Source: Enterobacteriaceae bacterium 4M9 | GTDB taxonomy: Bacteria; Pseudomonadota; Gammaproteobacteria; Enterobacterales; Enterobacteriaceae | DNA: 64,000 nucleotides | Direction: 5' to 3' | NCBI GenBank assembly: GCA_010092695.1 | Contig: JAADJJ010000001.1 | Coordinates: 4,030,001-4,094,000 of the forward strand | In this document: in pieces, positions 50,629-59,857 of the stretch | How positions within the stretch are numbered: the stretch's first letter is position 1 | Layout: every line of letters begins with the position of its first letter | Made by a program: the position numbers and the translations under genes | The notes under the pieces: model-generated | The model's database searches: none | What the model was told of the DNA's origin: nothing | What the model saw: the letters and a program-made list of their open reading frames with translations, nothing else

Positions 50629-51018
50629 TTATTCAGCCAACAGTTTCTCAATAACAGCAACATTAGCAGGCGGAAATGCCTGCGCGTTTAGCGCATGCTG
50701 CGCCACCCACTCTCCCGGCTGCCCTTCCTTGCCCCACGGCTCCCCCTGCCACTGCTCAACGAGAAAGAACCACAGGTTAACGTTACGATCGCTAAACTGA
50801 TGTGAGAGTGTCTCATACAGCGAGTAGCCCGTAGCGGTAATACCGGTCTCTTCCTCAAGCTCACGCACCAGTGCCTGCTCGGGGGTTTCACCTGTTTCTA
50901 TTTTACCGCCGGGAAACTCCCACTTGTTCGCCATATGGGCGTCCGCTGCGCGGCGGGTGATAAAAATTTCGCCCTGCGGATTACGGATGATGCCCACGGC
51001 AATATTCAGCTGCTTCAT
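50629..51018 (-). CDS. mutT: 8-oxo-dGTP diphosphatase MutT
   Basis: MutT hydrolyses oxidised guanine nucleotides and so prevents A:T to C:G changes. The Nudix box (GGKIETGETPEQ followed by RELEEETGI, residues about 38-60) is complete. I start at the ATG at 51018 for 129 residues as in E. coli; an ATG three codons upstream (51027) is a possible alternative. It lies downstream of secA beyond a terminator. Confidence 0.94.
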   Translation of the reverse strand: MKQLNIAVGIIRNPQGEIFITRRAADAHMANKWEFPGGKIETGETPEQALVRELEEETGITATGYSLYETLSHQFSDRNVNLWFFLVEQWQGEPWGKEGQPGEWVAQHALNAQAFPPANVAVIEKLLAE

Positions 51019-51032
51019 TATCTTCATCCCAT

Positions 51033-51058
51033 AAAAAAGGGCACAGCATGCTGCGCCC
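51033..51058 (-). terminator. Terminator between secA and mutT
   Basis: Reading leftward, GGGCGCAGCATGCTGTGCCC folds as one hairpin with a single G-T wobble and is followed by six T, 17 bases after the secA stop. Confidence 0.8.
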
Positions 51059-51075
51059 TGTTATCAGTGTTGACC

Positions 51076-53781
51076 TCAGCTCAGGCGGCCGTGGCACTGC
51101 TTGTATTTTTTACCGGAGCCGCATGGGCAAGGATCGTTACGACCAACCTTGCGCTCACCGGAGCGGGAGGCGAGATCTTCGGCTGCCAGCGCATCGTCAT
51201 CCTGGTGGCTGAGCTGCTGCATCTGAGCTAAACGCTCTGCCTCTTCACGGCGCTGCTGCTCCATCGCCTCGACTTCTTCCGGCATGCGCACCTGAACCTT
51301 GCTCAGAGTACTGATCACTTCATACTTCAGCGATTCCAGCATTGCGGCAAACATGGCGAAAGATTCACGCTTGTATTCCTGCTTCGGATCTTTTTGCGCA
51401 TAACCACGTAGGTGGATGCCCTGGCGCAGGTAGTCCATCGCTGCCAGATGCTCTTTCCACAGGGAGTCCAGCGTTTGCAGCATGACGCCTTTTTCGAAGT
51501 GGCGCATCATTTCATCACCAACCACTTCTTCTTTCTGCTTATACACTTCGATTGCGTTTTGCAGAATACGCTCGCGCAGGGTTTCTTCGTGCAGATCCGG
51601 TTCTTTATCCAGCCACTGCGCAATCGGCAGTTCCAGATCGAAGTCGTTCTTCAGACGATCCTGCAACCCTTCCACATCCCACATTTCTTCCAGGGACTGC
51701 GGCGGAATATGGTTATCAATGGTGACCTTGAATACGTCTTCGCGAATGCTGTTGATGGTCTCGCTTACATCAGCCACGTCCAGCAGTTCGTTACGCTGGG
51801 TATAGATAGCACGGCGCTGATCGTTGGCGACGTCATCGTATTCCAGCAGCTGTTTACGGATGTCAAAGTTGCGGCTTTCCACTTTACGTTGCGCGTTGGC
51901 AATAGCCTTGGTCACCCACGGGTGCTCAATGGCTTCGCCTGGCTTCATGCCCAGTTTGCGCATCATGCTGGAAACGCGATCGGAGGCAAAAATACGCATC
52001 AGCGCGTCTTCCATAGACAGGTAGAAGCGTGATGAACCCGGGTCACCCTGACGGCCAGAACGGCCACGCAGCTGGTTATCGATACGACGAGATTCGTGAC
52101 GCTCGGTACCAATAATATGCAGACCACCAGATTCCAGCACCGCGTCATGGCGCTTCTGCCATTCGGCTTTGACATCAGCAATTTGCGCGTCACTCGGATT
52201 TTCCAGCGCCGCAATCTCAGATTGCCAGCTACCACCCAGCACGATGTCAGTACCACGACCAGCCATGTTAGTCGCGATGGTTACCGTAGACGGGTAACCC
52301 GCTTGCGCCACAATTTCAGCTTCATGGGCGTGGAATTTGGCGTTCAGTACGTTGTGTTTAATGCCCGCTTTTTGCAGTGCATCAGACACCAGTTCTGATT
52401 TTTCGATGGAGATGGTACCTACCAGCACCGGCTGACCCTTGCTGGTACGTTCTTTGATATCTTCGATGATGGCCGCAAATTTTTCGGTTTCGGTCATGTA
52501 AACCAGATCCGCCAGGTCTTTACGCACCATCGGACGGTTGGTCGGCACAACAATAGTATCGAGCTTGTAGATGGAACTGAACTCGAAGGCCTCAGTGTCT
52601 GCCGTACCGGTCATACCCGCCAGCTTCGCATACAGACGGAAATAGTTCTGGAAGGTGATAGACGCCAGCGTCTGGTTTTCATTCTGAATCTGCACGCCTT
52701 CTTTGGCTTCAACGGCCTGGTGCAGACCATCAGACCAGCGACGGCCCTGCATGGTACGTCCGGTGTGCTCATCAACGATGATAACTTCGCCATCTTTAAC
52801 GATGTAATCAACATCGCGAGTAAACAGCGCGTGGGCACGCAGCGCAGCAGTGACGTGGTGCATCAGCATAATGTTGTTCGGCGAATACAGCGACTCGCCC
52901 TCTTCCATAATGCCTTCTTTTACCAGCAGTTCTTCAACCAGCACCAGACCACGCTCGGTCAGGTTCACCTGACGTGACTTCTCATCAACAGAGAAATGGC
53001 CTTCGCCCTGGAAGCTATCTGAATCTTCCTTCTCCTGGCGCACCAGGCTCGGGATGATTTTGTCCATACGGCGATACAGCTCGGAGCTGTCTTCGGCAGG
53101 GCCTGAAATAATCAGCGGCGTACGGGCTTCATCGATAAGAATGGAGTCGACCTCATCCACCAGCGCGTAATGAAGTTTACGCTGCACACGCTCTTCAGGG
53201 CTAAACGCCATGTTGTCACGCAGGTAGTCAAAGCCGTATTCGTTGTTAGTACCGTATGTGATATCTGCCGCATAGGCTTCACGTTTGGCCGGTGCTGGCA
53301 TACCTGGCAGGTTGATACCTACGCTCAGACCGAGGAACTCAAACAGTGGGCGGTTGTTTTCAGCGTCGCGCTGCGCCAGGTAGTCGTTGACGGTCACCAC
53401 GTGCACACCTTTGCCGCTCAGGGCGTTAAGGTAAGCGGGCAGCGTTGCGGTCAGGGTTTTACCTTCGCCGGTACGCATTTCTGCGATGCAGCGGTCGTTA
53501 AGCACCATACCGCCCAGCAGCTGCACGTCAAAGTGACGCATGCCAAATACACGCTTACTGGCCTCACGCACAACAGCAAAAGCCTCTGGTAGCAGAGTCT
53601 CAACAGAGTCACCTTTCTCCAGGCGCGCGCGGAACTCCGCGGTTTTCGCCTTCAGCTCGTCATCAGACAGCTTTTCCAGCGCTGGCTCCATGCCGTTGAT
53701 TTTAGTAACAATTTTACGCATGCGACGCAAAGTACGATCGTTACGGCTGCCGAACACTTTAGTTAACATTTTGATAAGCAT
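51076..53781 (-). CDS. secA: Preprotein translocase ATPase SecA
   Basis: SecA drives proteins through SecYEG. The 901-residue length equals E. coli. Motifs in order: Walker A MRTGEGKTL, DEAD-type VDEVDSILIDEART, TNMAGRGTDIVLGG, and the C-terminal zinc/SecB-binding tail CPCGSGKKYKQCHG. It is preceded by secM with 63 bases between; in E. coli a stalled ribosome on secM opens the secA ribosome site. Confidence 0.98.
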   Translation of the reverse strand: MLIKMLTKVFGSRNDRTLRRMRKIVTKINGMEPALEKLSDDELKAKTAEFRARLEKGDSVETLLPEAFAVVREASKRVFGMRHFDVQLLGGMVLNDRCIAEMRTGEGKTLTATLPAYLNALSGKGVHVVTVNDYLAQRDAENNRPLFEFLGLSVGINLPGMPAPAKREAYAADITYGTNNEYGFDYLRDNMAFSPEERVQRKLHYALVDEVDSILIDEARTPLIISGPAEDSSELYRRMDKIIPSLVRQEKEDSDSFQGEGHFSVDEKSRQVNLTERGLVLVEELLVKEGIMEEGESLYSPNNIMLMHHVTAALRAHALFTRDVDYIVKDGEVIIVDEHTGRTMQGRRWSDGLHQAVEAKEGVQIQNENQTLASITFQNYFRLYAKLAGMTGTADTEAFEFSSIYKLDTIVVPTNRPMVRKDLADLVYMTETEKFAAIIEDIKERTSKGQPVLVGTISIEKSELVSDALQKAGIKHNVLNAKFHAHEAEIVAQAGYPSTVTIATNMAGRGTDIVLGGSWQSEIAALENPSDAQIADVKAEWQKRHDAVLESGGLHIIGTERHESRRIDNQLRGRSGRQGDPGSSRFYLSMEDALMRIFASDRVSSMMRKLGMKPGEAIEHPWVTKAIANAQRKVESRNFDIRKQLLEYDDVANDQRRAIYTQRNELLDVADVSETINSIREDVFKVTIDNHIPPQSLEEMWDVEGLQDRLKNDFDLELPIAQWLDKEPDLHEETLRERILQNAIEVYKQKEEVVGDEMMRHFEKGVMLQTLDSLWKEHLAAMDYLRQGIHLRGYAQKDPKQEYKRESFAMFAAMLESLKYEVISTLSKVQVRMPEEVEAMEQQRREEAERLAQMQQLSHQDDDALAAEDLASRSGERKVGRNDPCPCGSGKKYKQCHGRLS

Positions 53782-53844
53782 AATTAAATCTCAAACGCCT
53801 CAGCCTGTGAGGTCATAAAAATTAGAAGAAATTCGTAAATGGAT

Positions 53845-54354
53845 TTAGCTGAGGCGTGCTGGCCCGGCACGAATTCCCTGAGTTTTGTTGAGCCAGTGGA
53901 TAACGCTATCCCCCTGACGGTGAAACTCAGGAACTGGGCTTGAAGAAATCTGGAGTATGGGTGGAAATGCTTTTTGCTGCGTTAACAGTGCATTAAGCGT
54001 ATCAAGCAAAGCAAGATGCTGTGCCTGAAGCGGTAAGGCAGCCTCTGAGACAGGCAGCGTTTGCGGCGTAAGCGCAAAAGAAAGGTGCCGGATAACGGTG
54101 CGAATCGCGTGCTGGTGCCAGTAGTCAACGCTGAATGATGTGCGACGGCTCGTTTCCTGTTGCAACAGCGCGAGGCTGTCAAAGGGAACGACGCGACGCT
54201 CGGCATTGTTACTGGAAGCCGCTTCCGACGGTGCAGCGTGCGTATTGTTACTGAGCGCAGGCATGCCAAAACTGGCCGCAACCATCCCCAACAGGAGATG
54301 TGGCCAGAAATAACGAATACCTAATTGTCGCCAGCGAGTAAAAATACCTGTCAC
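53845..54354 (-). CDS. secM: SecM secretion monitor with divergent arrest sequence
   Basis: SecM is exported and its translation pauses near the end unless SecA pulls it out, which tunes secA. The start is a GTG at 54354, giving TGIFTRWRQLGIRYFWPHLL and 169 residues (E. coli 170). The signal region and SVDYWHQHAIRTVIRHLSFA are well kept. The arrest region reads DSVIHWLNKTQGIRAGP against FSTPVWISQAQGIRAGP in E. coli: GIRAGP, Gln and Trp are kept, but the position of Phe150 is Asp149 and Ile156 is Leu155. Arrest may be weaker or use other contacts. Confidence 0.93.
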   Translation of the reverse strand: MTGIFTRWRQLGIRYFWPHLLLGMVAASFGMPALSNNTHAAPSEAASSNNAERRVVPFDSLALLQQETSRRTSFSVDYWHQHAIRTVIRHLSFALTPQTLPVSEAALPLQAQHLALLDTLNALLTQQKAFPPILQISSSPVPEFHRQGDSVIHWLNKTQGIRAGPARLS

Positions 54355-54548
54355 AGCTTCACCAGAGGTCAGAAACACCGTAGTCCATAACGATAAATTC
54401 GCCCGATAGTATCATCAATCCTGCTATGCAGCATCAGTAATCAACGCGCGCTGAAGATAGCTCGCACAATTAATCAGCAACCGGGTAAATCCTCGTGCGG
54501 GGTAAAAGTCACGTATGGGAAATAACGAAAGATATATGATGAAGGAAT

Positions 54549-54599
54549 AAAAAAACGACTGGCTCGCCTGGACGGAGAGAGTACCAGGTTAACCAGTCG
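54549..54599 (-). terminator. Terminator after lpxC
   Basis: Reading leftward, outer stem CGACTGG/CCAGTCG (54593-54599 with 54556-54562) encloses a second inverted repeat CCTGG/CCAGG, and the T-run TTTTTTTATT follows. The structure lies 27 bases after the lpxC stop and separates the division cluster from secM. Confidence 0.85.
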
Positions 54600-54625
54600 C
54601 CTTTGTTACAGCACAGCGTAAGTGT

Positions 54626-55543
54626 TTACGCCATCACCATTGAAGGGGCTTTAAACGCCACAGGAAGCTCAGCTTCGTCTTCAAAGGTCACAAATTCCCA
54701 GGCTTCCTGTTTTGCCAGCACAGCCTGAAGAAGTTTGTTATTGAGTGCATGACCGGATTTATACGCGGTAAAGGCACCAATAATGTTGTGACCACACATG
54801 AACAGATCGCCGATGGCATCCAGCATTTTGTGACGCACAAATTCGTCTTCAAAACGCAGACCGTCTTCGTTCAGTACACGATAATCGTCCACCACGATAG
54901 CGCAGTCAAAACTACCGCCCAGGCACAGGCCGCGTGACTGCAGGTATTCGATATCGCGCATAAAACCGAAGGTACGGGCACGGCTAATCTGACGCGTAAA
55001 GGCATCTGCGGAGAAGTTCATGCGGTAACGCTGGCTGCTGGCATCAATCGCCGGATGGTTAAAGTCGATAGTGAAATCGAGCGTAAAACCATTGTACGGC
55101 TTGAATTCAGCCCACTTGTCACCGTCTTCAACGCGGACAGTCTCTTTAATGCGGACAAATTTCTTCGCGACGTTCAGTTCATCAATGCCAGCATCCAGCA
55201 ACAAATAAACGAACGGTGCAGCACTGCCATCCATGATGGGAATTTCTGGCGCATCAACTTCAACGATGATGTTGTCGATACCCAGACCCGCCAGGGCAGC
55301 ATTGAGGTGCTCTACAGTAGAAATCCGCACATCATGCTCGTTAACCAGGCAAGTACAGAGCATTGTATCTCGCACTGATTTTGCATCTGCCGGGAAATCC
55401 ACCGGTGGATTCAAGTCTGTGCGACGATAGATGACCCCGGTATTTGCCGGCGCAGGTCGTAGCGTCAGGGTGACTTTTTTGCCGGTATGAAGACCGACGC
55501 CAGTCGCCTGAACGATACGTTTTAATGTCCTTTGTTTGATCAT
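54626..55543 (-). CDS. lpxC: UDP-3-O-acyl-N-acetylglucosamine deacetylase LpxC
   Basis: LpxC performs the first committed step of lipid A synthesis. The 305-residue zinc amidase shows VGLHTGKKVTLTLRPAP, zinc ligands in STVEHLNAALAG and VRHKMLDAIGDL, and the catalytic HNIIGAF block. Length equals E. coli. The C-terminal tail (LPVAFKAPSMVMA) resembles the FtsH degradation signal of E. coli. Confidence 0.98.
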   Translation of the reverse strand: MIKQRTLKRIVQATGVGLHTGKKVTLTLRPAPANTGVIYRRTDLNPPVDFPADAKSVRDTMLCTCLVNEHDVRISTVEHLNAALAGLGIDNIIVEVDAPEIPIMDGSAAPFVYLLLDAGIDELNVAKKFVRIKETVRVEDGDKWAEFKPYNGFTLDFTIDFNHPAIDASSQRYRMNFSADAFTRQISRARTFGFMRDIEYLQSRGLCLGGSFDCAIVVDDYRVLNEDGLRFEDEFVRHKMLDAIGDLFMCGHNIIGAFTAYKSGHALNNKLLQAVLAKQEAWEFVTFEDEAELPVAFKAPSMVMA

Positions 55544-55645
55544 CGTATAATCTCGCCAAATTACTCATCCAGCCAATAGTGTACATCACCATTGGCGGGG
55601 CAGTTTAGCACAAAGAGCGTAAAAACCCCAACTTCCGGTTTATTC

Positions 55646-56800
55646 TTAGTCAGCCTGCTTACGCAGGAAGGCTGGAATATCCAGATAATCAGGCTCTTTT
55701 GCCGTTTGAGTGCTGTTATCGTTAACCACTTTCGCAACCGACTTCTGTTCCTGGTTCAGCGGCGTCATACCATGCTGCTGGAACCTGTCCATGCCCTGCG
55801 GTTGAACCTGCTGCTTGTTCGTCACCAGCGTGATTTCCGGGCGCTTGTCCATACCGATGCCGGTTGCAACAACGGTAACGCGCAGCTCGTCGTTCATCTC
55901 CGGGTCAAGGGAAGTACCGATAACCACGGTGGCGTTGTCAGAGGCAAACGCGCGGATGGTGTTACCCACGGTTTCAAACTCATCCAGACGCAAATCGAAG
56001 CCCGCGGTGATGTTAACCAGCACGCCGCGTGCGCCAGAAAGGTCGATATCTTCCAGCAGCGGGCTGGAAATCGCCATTTCGGCAGCTTCTTCTGCACGGT
56101 CTTCACCCTGCGCAACGCCGGAGCCCATCATCGCATAGCCCATTTCGGACATCACGGTGCGCACGTCAGCGAAGTCAACGTTCATCAGACCCGGGCGGGT
56201 AATCAGTTCGGCAATACCCTGCACTGCGCCTTTAAGTACGTCGTTTGCCGCGCCAAAAGCATCGAGCAGAGAAATACCGCGACCCAACACTTTGAGCAGC
56301 TTGTCATTCGGGATGGTAATCAGGGAGTCCACATGTTTGGACAGCTCGCTGATTCCCTGTTCTGCGAAGGCCATACGCTTTTTGCCTTCGAAGTTAAATG
56401 GCTTGGTGACAACAGCAACGGTCAGGATGCCCAGGTCTTTGGCTACTTCAGCCACGACAGGTGCAGCACCTGTACCGGTACCACCGCCCATACCTGCGGC
56501 GATAAACACCATGTCAGCGCCTTCGAGTGCCGCGCGCAGCGCGTCACGGTCTTCATCCGCAGCGTTGCGGCCCACTTCCGGGTTAGCGCCTGCGCCAAGC
56601 CCTTTGGTGATACAGTTACCAATCTGAATCGTCTGGCCAACCGCTGTTTTACGCAGCGCCTGAGCATCGGTATTCACCGCGAAGAACTCCACACCTTCGA
56701 TGCGCTCACGCACCATGTGCTCTACGGCGTTACCGCCGCCGCCACCGACGCCGATGACTTTAATCACCGCGTCGTTGGTCAGTTCCATAGGTTCAAACAT
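55646..56800 (-). CDS. ftsZ: Cell division tubulin homologue FtsZ
   Basis: FtsZ polymerises with GTP into the division ring. The 384-residue protein has the tubulin signature GGGTGTGAAP, the loop KIIGVGGGGGNAV-type N-terminus (VIKVIGVGGGGGNAVEHM) and the conserved tail DYLDIPAFLRKQAD that binds FtsA, ZipA and ZapD. It follows ftsA by 63 bases. Confidence 0.98.
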   Translation of the reverse strand: MFEPMELTNDAVIKVIGVGGGGGNAVEHMVRERIEGVEFFAVNTDAQALRKTAVGQTIQIGNCITKGLGAGANPEVGRNAADEDRDALRAALEGADMVFIAAGMGGGTGTGAAPVVAEVAKDLGILTVAVVTKPFNFEGKKRMAFAEQGISELSKHVDSLITIPNDKLLKVLGRGISLLDAFGAANDVLKGAVQGIAELITRPGLMNVDFADVRTVMSEMGYAMMGSGVAQGEDRAEEAAEMAISSPLLEDIDLSGARGVLVNITAGFDLRLDEFETVGNTIRAFASDNATVVIGTSLDPEMNDELRVTVVATGIGMDKRPEITLVTNKQQVQPQGMDRFQQHGMTPLNQEQKSVAKVVNDNSTQTAKEPDYLDIPAFLRKQAD

Positions 56801-56863
56801 AGTTTCTCTCCGTTTTGTGCCTGTCGCCTGAAACCGTTAATTTTCTACGGTCTCTTAAAAAAA

Positions 56864-58120
56864 TTAAAATTCTTTTCTCAGCCAACCGTTAATTCGCTTA
56901 ACCCACGAGCCGACCGAGGCCCGTTTTTCCACTTCCGCTTCACCACTGAGATGGGATTCTTTCCCATAGTGCAGCAGACCTACTGCCGTCGAGTAGTATG
57001 GTTCCTGGGCATAGTCAGTCAGCCCGGTAATATTCAACGGCTGTCCAATTCGAACCTGCGTGTGGAACACGCGCTGCGCGCAGGCTGCCAGGCCTTCAAT
57101 TTGCGCAGCACCGCCAGTCAGTACAATTCCTGCGGCAAGGTGATGTTTCACTCCTTGCTGGCGCAGCTGTTCCTGCAGTTGCAAAATTTCTTCGTTCACC
57201 AGGTTGAGCAGCTCGGTATAACGAGGCTCAATGACCTCAGCGAGCGTCTGGCGTTGCAGGCTGCGCGGCGGTCGCCCGCCTACGCTTGGCACTTCAACGC
57301 TTTCATCCTTGCCAACAAGTGAACCCAGCGCACAGCCGTGGCGCACTTTGATTGCCTCTGCATCACTTGGCGGCGTGCCAAACGCGTAGGCAATATCGCT
57401 GGTCACAACGTTACCCGCATAAGGGATAACCTTAGTGTGGCGCAGCGCGCCGCCCGTGTAGACGGCAATATCCATTGTACCACCGCCGATATCAACAACG
57501 CAGACGCCCAGTTCACGTTCATCTTCGGTCAGAACCGAATAACTCGCCGCAAGACCGGCGAAAATGAGTTGGTCAACTTTTAGTCCGCATCGTTCAACGG
57601 CTTTAACGATGTTTTTTGCCATATCGTTATGGCATGTGATCAGGTGCACTTTCGCCTGCATACGAACGCCGGACAGTCCTACCGGATTTTTAATACCTTC
57701 CTGATAATCGATCGCGTATTCCTGCGGTATAACATGAAGGACGCGGTGCTCGTCACGTACACGCACTGATTTCGCGGTGTGGACGACATTTTCAACGTCT
57801 TCCTGCGTCACTTCTTCTTCGGAAATGGGCACCATCCCAATTTCATTCTGGCAGCTGATGTGCTTGCCAGACAGTGCCAGATAAACCGAAGAGATCTGGC
57901 AGTCGGCCATTAGTTCTGCCTGATCGATAGCGCGCTGTACGCACTTCACTACCGATTCCAGATCGTTAACACCACCTTTATCCATGCCACGCGACGGGCA
58001 GCTGCCCACGCCAATAATATTCACGATACCGTCGGGCAGAATTTCCCCTACCAAAGCGGCCACTTTCGCTGTGCCGATCTCCAGTCCTACTACCAGTTTT
58101 CTGTCCGTCGATTTGATCAT
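56864..58120 (-). CDS. ftsA: Cell division actin homologue FtsA
   Basis: FtsA tethers FtsZ to the membrane and activates the divisome. The 418-residue protein has LVVGLEIGTAKVAALVGE, VVDIGGGTMDIAVYTGG and VLTGGAAQIEGL (actin-fold ATP motifs) and ends with the amphipathic helix SVGSWVKRINGWLRKEF. Its ATG overlaps the ftsQ stop by four bases. Confidence 0.97.
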   Translation of the reverse strand: MIKSTDRKLVVGLEIGTAKVAALVGEILPDGIVNIIGVGSCPSRGMDKGGVNDLESVVKCVQRAIDQAELMADCQISSVYLALSGKHISCQNEIGMVPISEEEVTQEDVENVVHTAKSVRVRDEHRVLHVIPQEYAIDYQEGIKNPVGLSGVRMQAKVHLITCHNDMAKNIVKAVERCGLKVDQLIFAGLAASYSVLTEDERELGVCVVDIGGGTMDIAVYTGGALRHTKVIPYAGNVVTSDIAYAFGTPPSDAEAIKVRHGCALGSLVGKDESVEVPSVGGRPPRSLQRQTLAEVIEPRYTELLNLVNEEILQLQEQLRQQGVKHHLAAGIVLTGGAAQIEGLAACAQRVFHTQVRIGQPLNITGLTDYAQEPYYSTAVGLLHYGKESHLSGEAEVEKRASVGSWVKRINGWLRKEF

Positions 58121-58944
58121 CGTTGCTCTGCCTGTGCCTGATTCTGTTGCTGATTAAGATCCTCAACGGGGGCCGGAGCCCAACCTACCGCAGCGCCTGA
58201 GTCATAGCGCAGGTCGACGTAGCTGATAACTTTACCGTCGGTCTGTGCCTGCTGTTGCAAAACCGGATAGAGTTCCACAAAGCGATTCAGACGTTTCATC
58301 GTATCGCCGCGCCCAAGGTTGAGCTTAATATCGTTATTCAGCGTCAACACCCAGGAACGACGTGCGGTCATTGCCGCTTCTTTCAGCGTGAACCGGCTTT
58401 TTGCCAGCACTTCGCCCATCGTTCTGTACCCTTCCAGCACTTCTTTCTCGCTACCTTCCGGGCCATAAAGCATTGGCAAGACCTGCCTGCGGGTACGCGC
58501 GGCAGGCACGCTAAAGGAGTTTCCTTCGCTGTCTACCATATGCTGGTCATTCCAGCGCGCCAGCGGAACATATTCAACCAGATGAATCTTCAATTCGTCC
58601 GGCCATTGCTTTCTGACGCTCGCCTGCTTGATCCAGGGCAGACGTTCAATTTGTTGCTGTATGACGTTCACATCCTGCGTCATAAAGGTCCCGGGTGCCC
58701 CCAGGGCCAGGATTGACTGGCGAATATCGTCATTACGTGTGTAATGACGCTCGCCGGTCAGCACCAACTTTGACAGCGGAAGACGCTGCGCATCTTCCAT
58801 CCAGCTCACCACCATCAGCGTGCCGACCAAAACGGTCATCACCACGGCCAACAGGAAAATAATGCCTGCCAGACGCGTGCCGTTGCTACGACGCGGGGAG
58901 TTTTCCTCCTCGCGGGAGCGAACGTTCAGGGCCGCCTGAGACAT
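58117..58944 (-). CDS. ftsQ: Cell division protein FtsQ
   Basis: FtsQ is a bitopic divisome scaffold binding FtsB and FtsL. The 275-residue protein has a cytoplasmic tail, one membrane helix (LAGIIFLLAVVMTVLVGTLM), a POTRA domain (LVLTGERHYTRNDDIRQSIL) and a beta domain ending in ISYVDLRYDSGAAVGWAP. The start at 58944, one base after the ddlB stop, matches E. coli; the in-frame ATG at 58965 lies inside ddlB. Confidence 0.96.
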   Translation of the reverse strand: MSQAALNVRSREEENSPRRSNGTRLAGIIFLLAVVMTVLVGTLMVVSWMEDAQRLPLSKLVLTGERHYTRNDDIRQSILALGAPGTFMTQDVNVIQQQIERLPWIKQASVRKQWPDELKIHLVEYVPLARWNDQHMVDSEGNSFSVPAARTRRQVLPMLYGPEGSEKEVLEGYRTMGEVLAKSRFTLKEAAMTARRSWVLTLNNDIKLNLGRGDTMKRLNRFVELYPVLQQQAQTDGKVISYVDLRYDSGAAVGWAPAPVEDLNQQQNQAQAEQR

Positions 58945-58945
58945 A

Positions 58946-59857
58946 TCAGTCTGCCAGCTCCACAATGCGCACTACCAGCTGCGAGAAGCTCATTCCCGCC
59001 TGGCGTGCGGCCATCGGCACCAGACTGTGACTGGTCATGCCCGGCGCCGTATTTACCTCAAGCAGATAAAACTCGCCGTCACTGTCCTGCATCACATCCA
59101 CACGTCCCCAGCCGCTACAGCCGAGCACCTGCCATGCTTTACGCGCCAACGCTGCCAGCGCCGCTTCTTTTTCGTCACTCAACCCGGCCGGGCAAAAATA
59201 CTGCGTGTCGTCTGACAGGTACTTAGCCTCATAGTCATAAAACACGCCTGCGGGCTGGATGCGAATTGAAGGCAGAATCTCATCGCCCAATACCGCAACC
59301 GTGTATTCCGGGCCAGTCATCCACTTTTCGACCAGCACTTCATCGTCATGCTTAAATGCCAGTTCCAACGCCTCGGCAAGGTTGTCTGCCGTATCGACTT
59401 TAGACATGCCAACGCTTGAGCCTTCACGGCTTGGCTTGACGATGACCGGCATACCCAGCGCCGCCACCTGTAAAGCCGCTTCTGCACTAAAACCGTCACG
59501 GCTGTTGAGGGCGACGGAATTTGCGACCGGCAGACCCGCGCCCTGCCACAGCAGCTTGGTGCGCATCTTATCCATCGTGATGGCCGACGCCATCACGCCG
59601 CTGCCGGTGTATGGCAAGCCCTGATATTCAAGCATTGCCTGCATCGTGCCGTCTTCGCCGCCGCGCCCATGCAGCGCGATAAAGACTTTGTCGTAGCCTT
59701 CTTCTTTGAGCGCCGTTACCGGCGTCTCACGCGGGTCAACGGCATAAGCCTCTACACCCGCTTCTCTTAACCCTGCCAGCACTGCGCTGCCGGACTGAAG
59801 AGAGACCTCACGCTCTGCGGAAGAACCGCCCAGCAGGACCGCAACTTTATCAGTCAT
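58946..59857 (-). CDS. ddlB: D-alanine--D-alanine ligase B
   Basis: DdlB makes the D-Ala-D-Ala dipeptide for peptidoglycan. The 303-residue ATP-grasp protein shows VLLGGSSAEREVSL, FIALHGRGGEDG, VIVKPSREGSSVGMSKV and LLEVNTAPGMTSHSLVPMAA. The ATG at 59857 overlaps the murC end by eight bases and matches the E. coli start; the longer frame upstream is murC sequence in another frame. Confidence 0.96.
   Translation of the reverse strand: MTDKVAVLLGGSSAEREVSLQSGSAVLAGLREAGVEAYAVDPRETPVTALKEEGYDKVFIALHGRGGEDGTMQAMLEYQGLPYTGSGVMASAITMDKMRTKLLWQGAGLPVANSVALNSRDGFSAEAALQVAALGMPVIVKPSREGSSVGMSKVDTADNLAEALELAFKHDDEVLVEKWMTGPEYTVAVLGDEILPSIRIQPAGVFYDYEAKYLSDDTQYFCPAGLSDEKEAALAALARKAWQVLGCSGWGRVDVMQDSDGEFYLLEVNTAPGMTSHSLVPMAARQAGMSFSQLVVRIVELAD

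Noticed and set aside
55592..57322. Open frame of 576 codons on the plus strand
   Set aside because: Antisense to ftsZ and ftsA, both fully conserved; no independent support.
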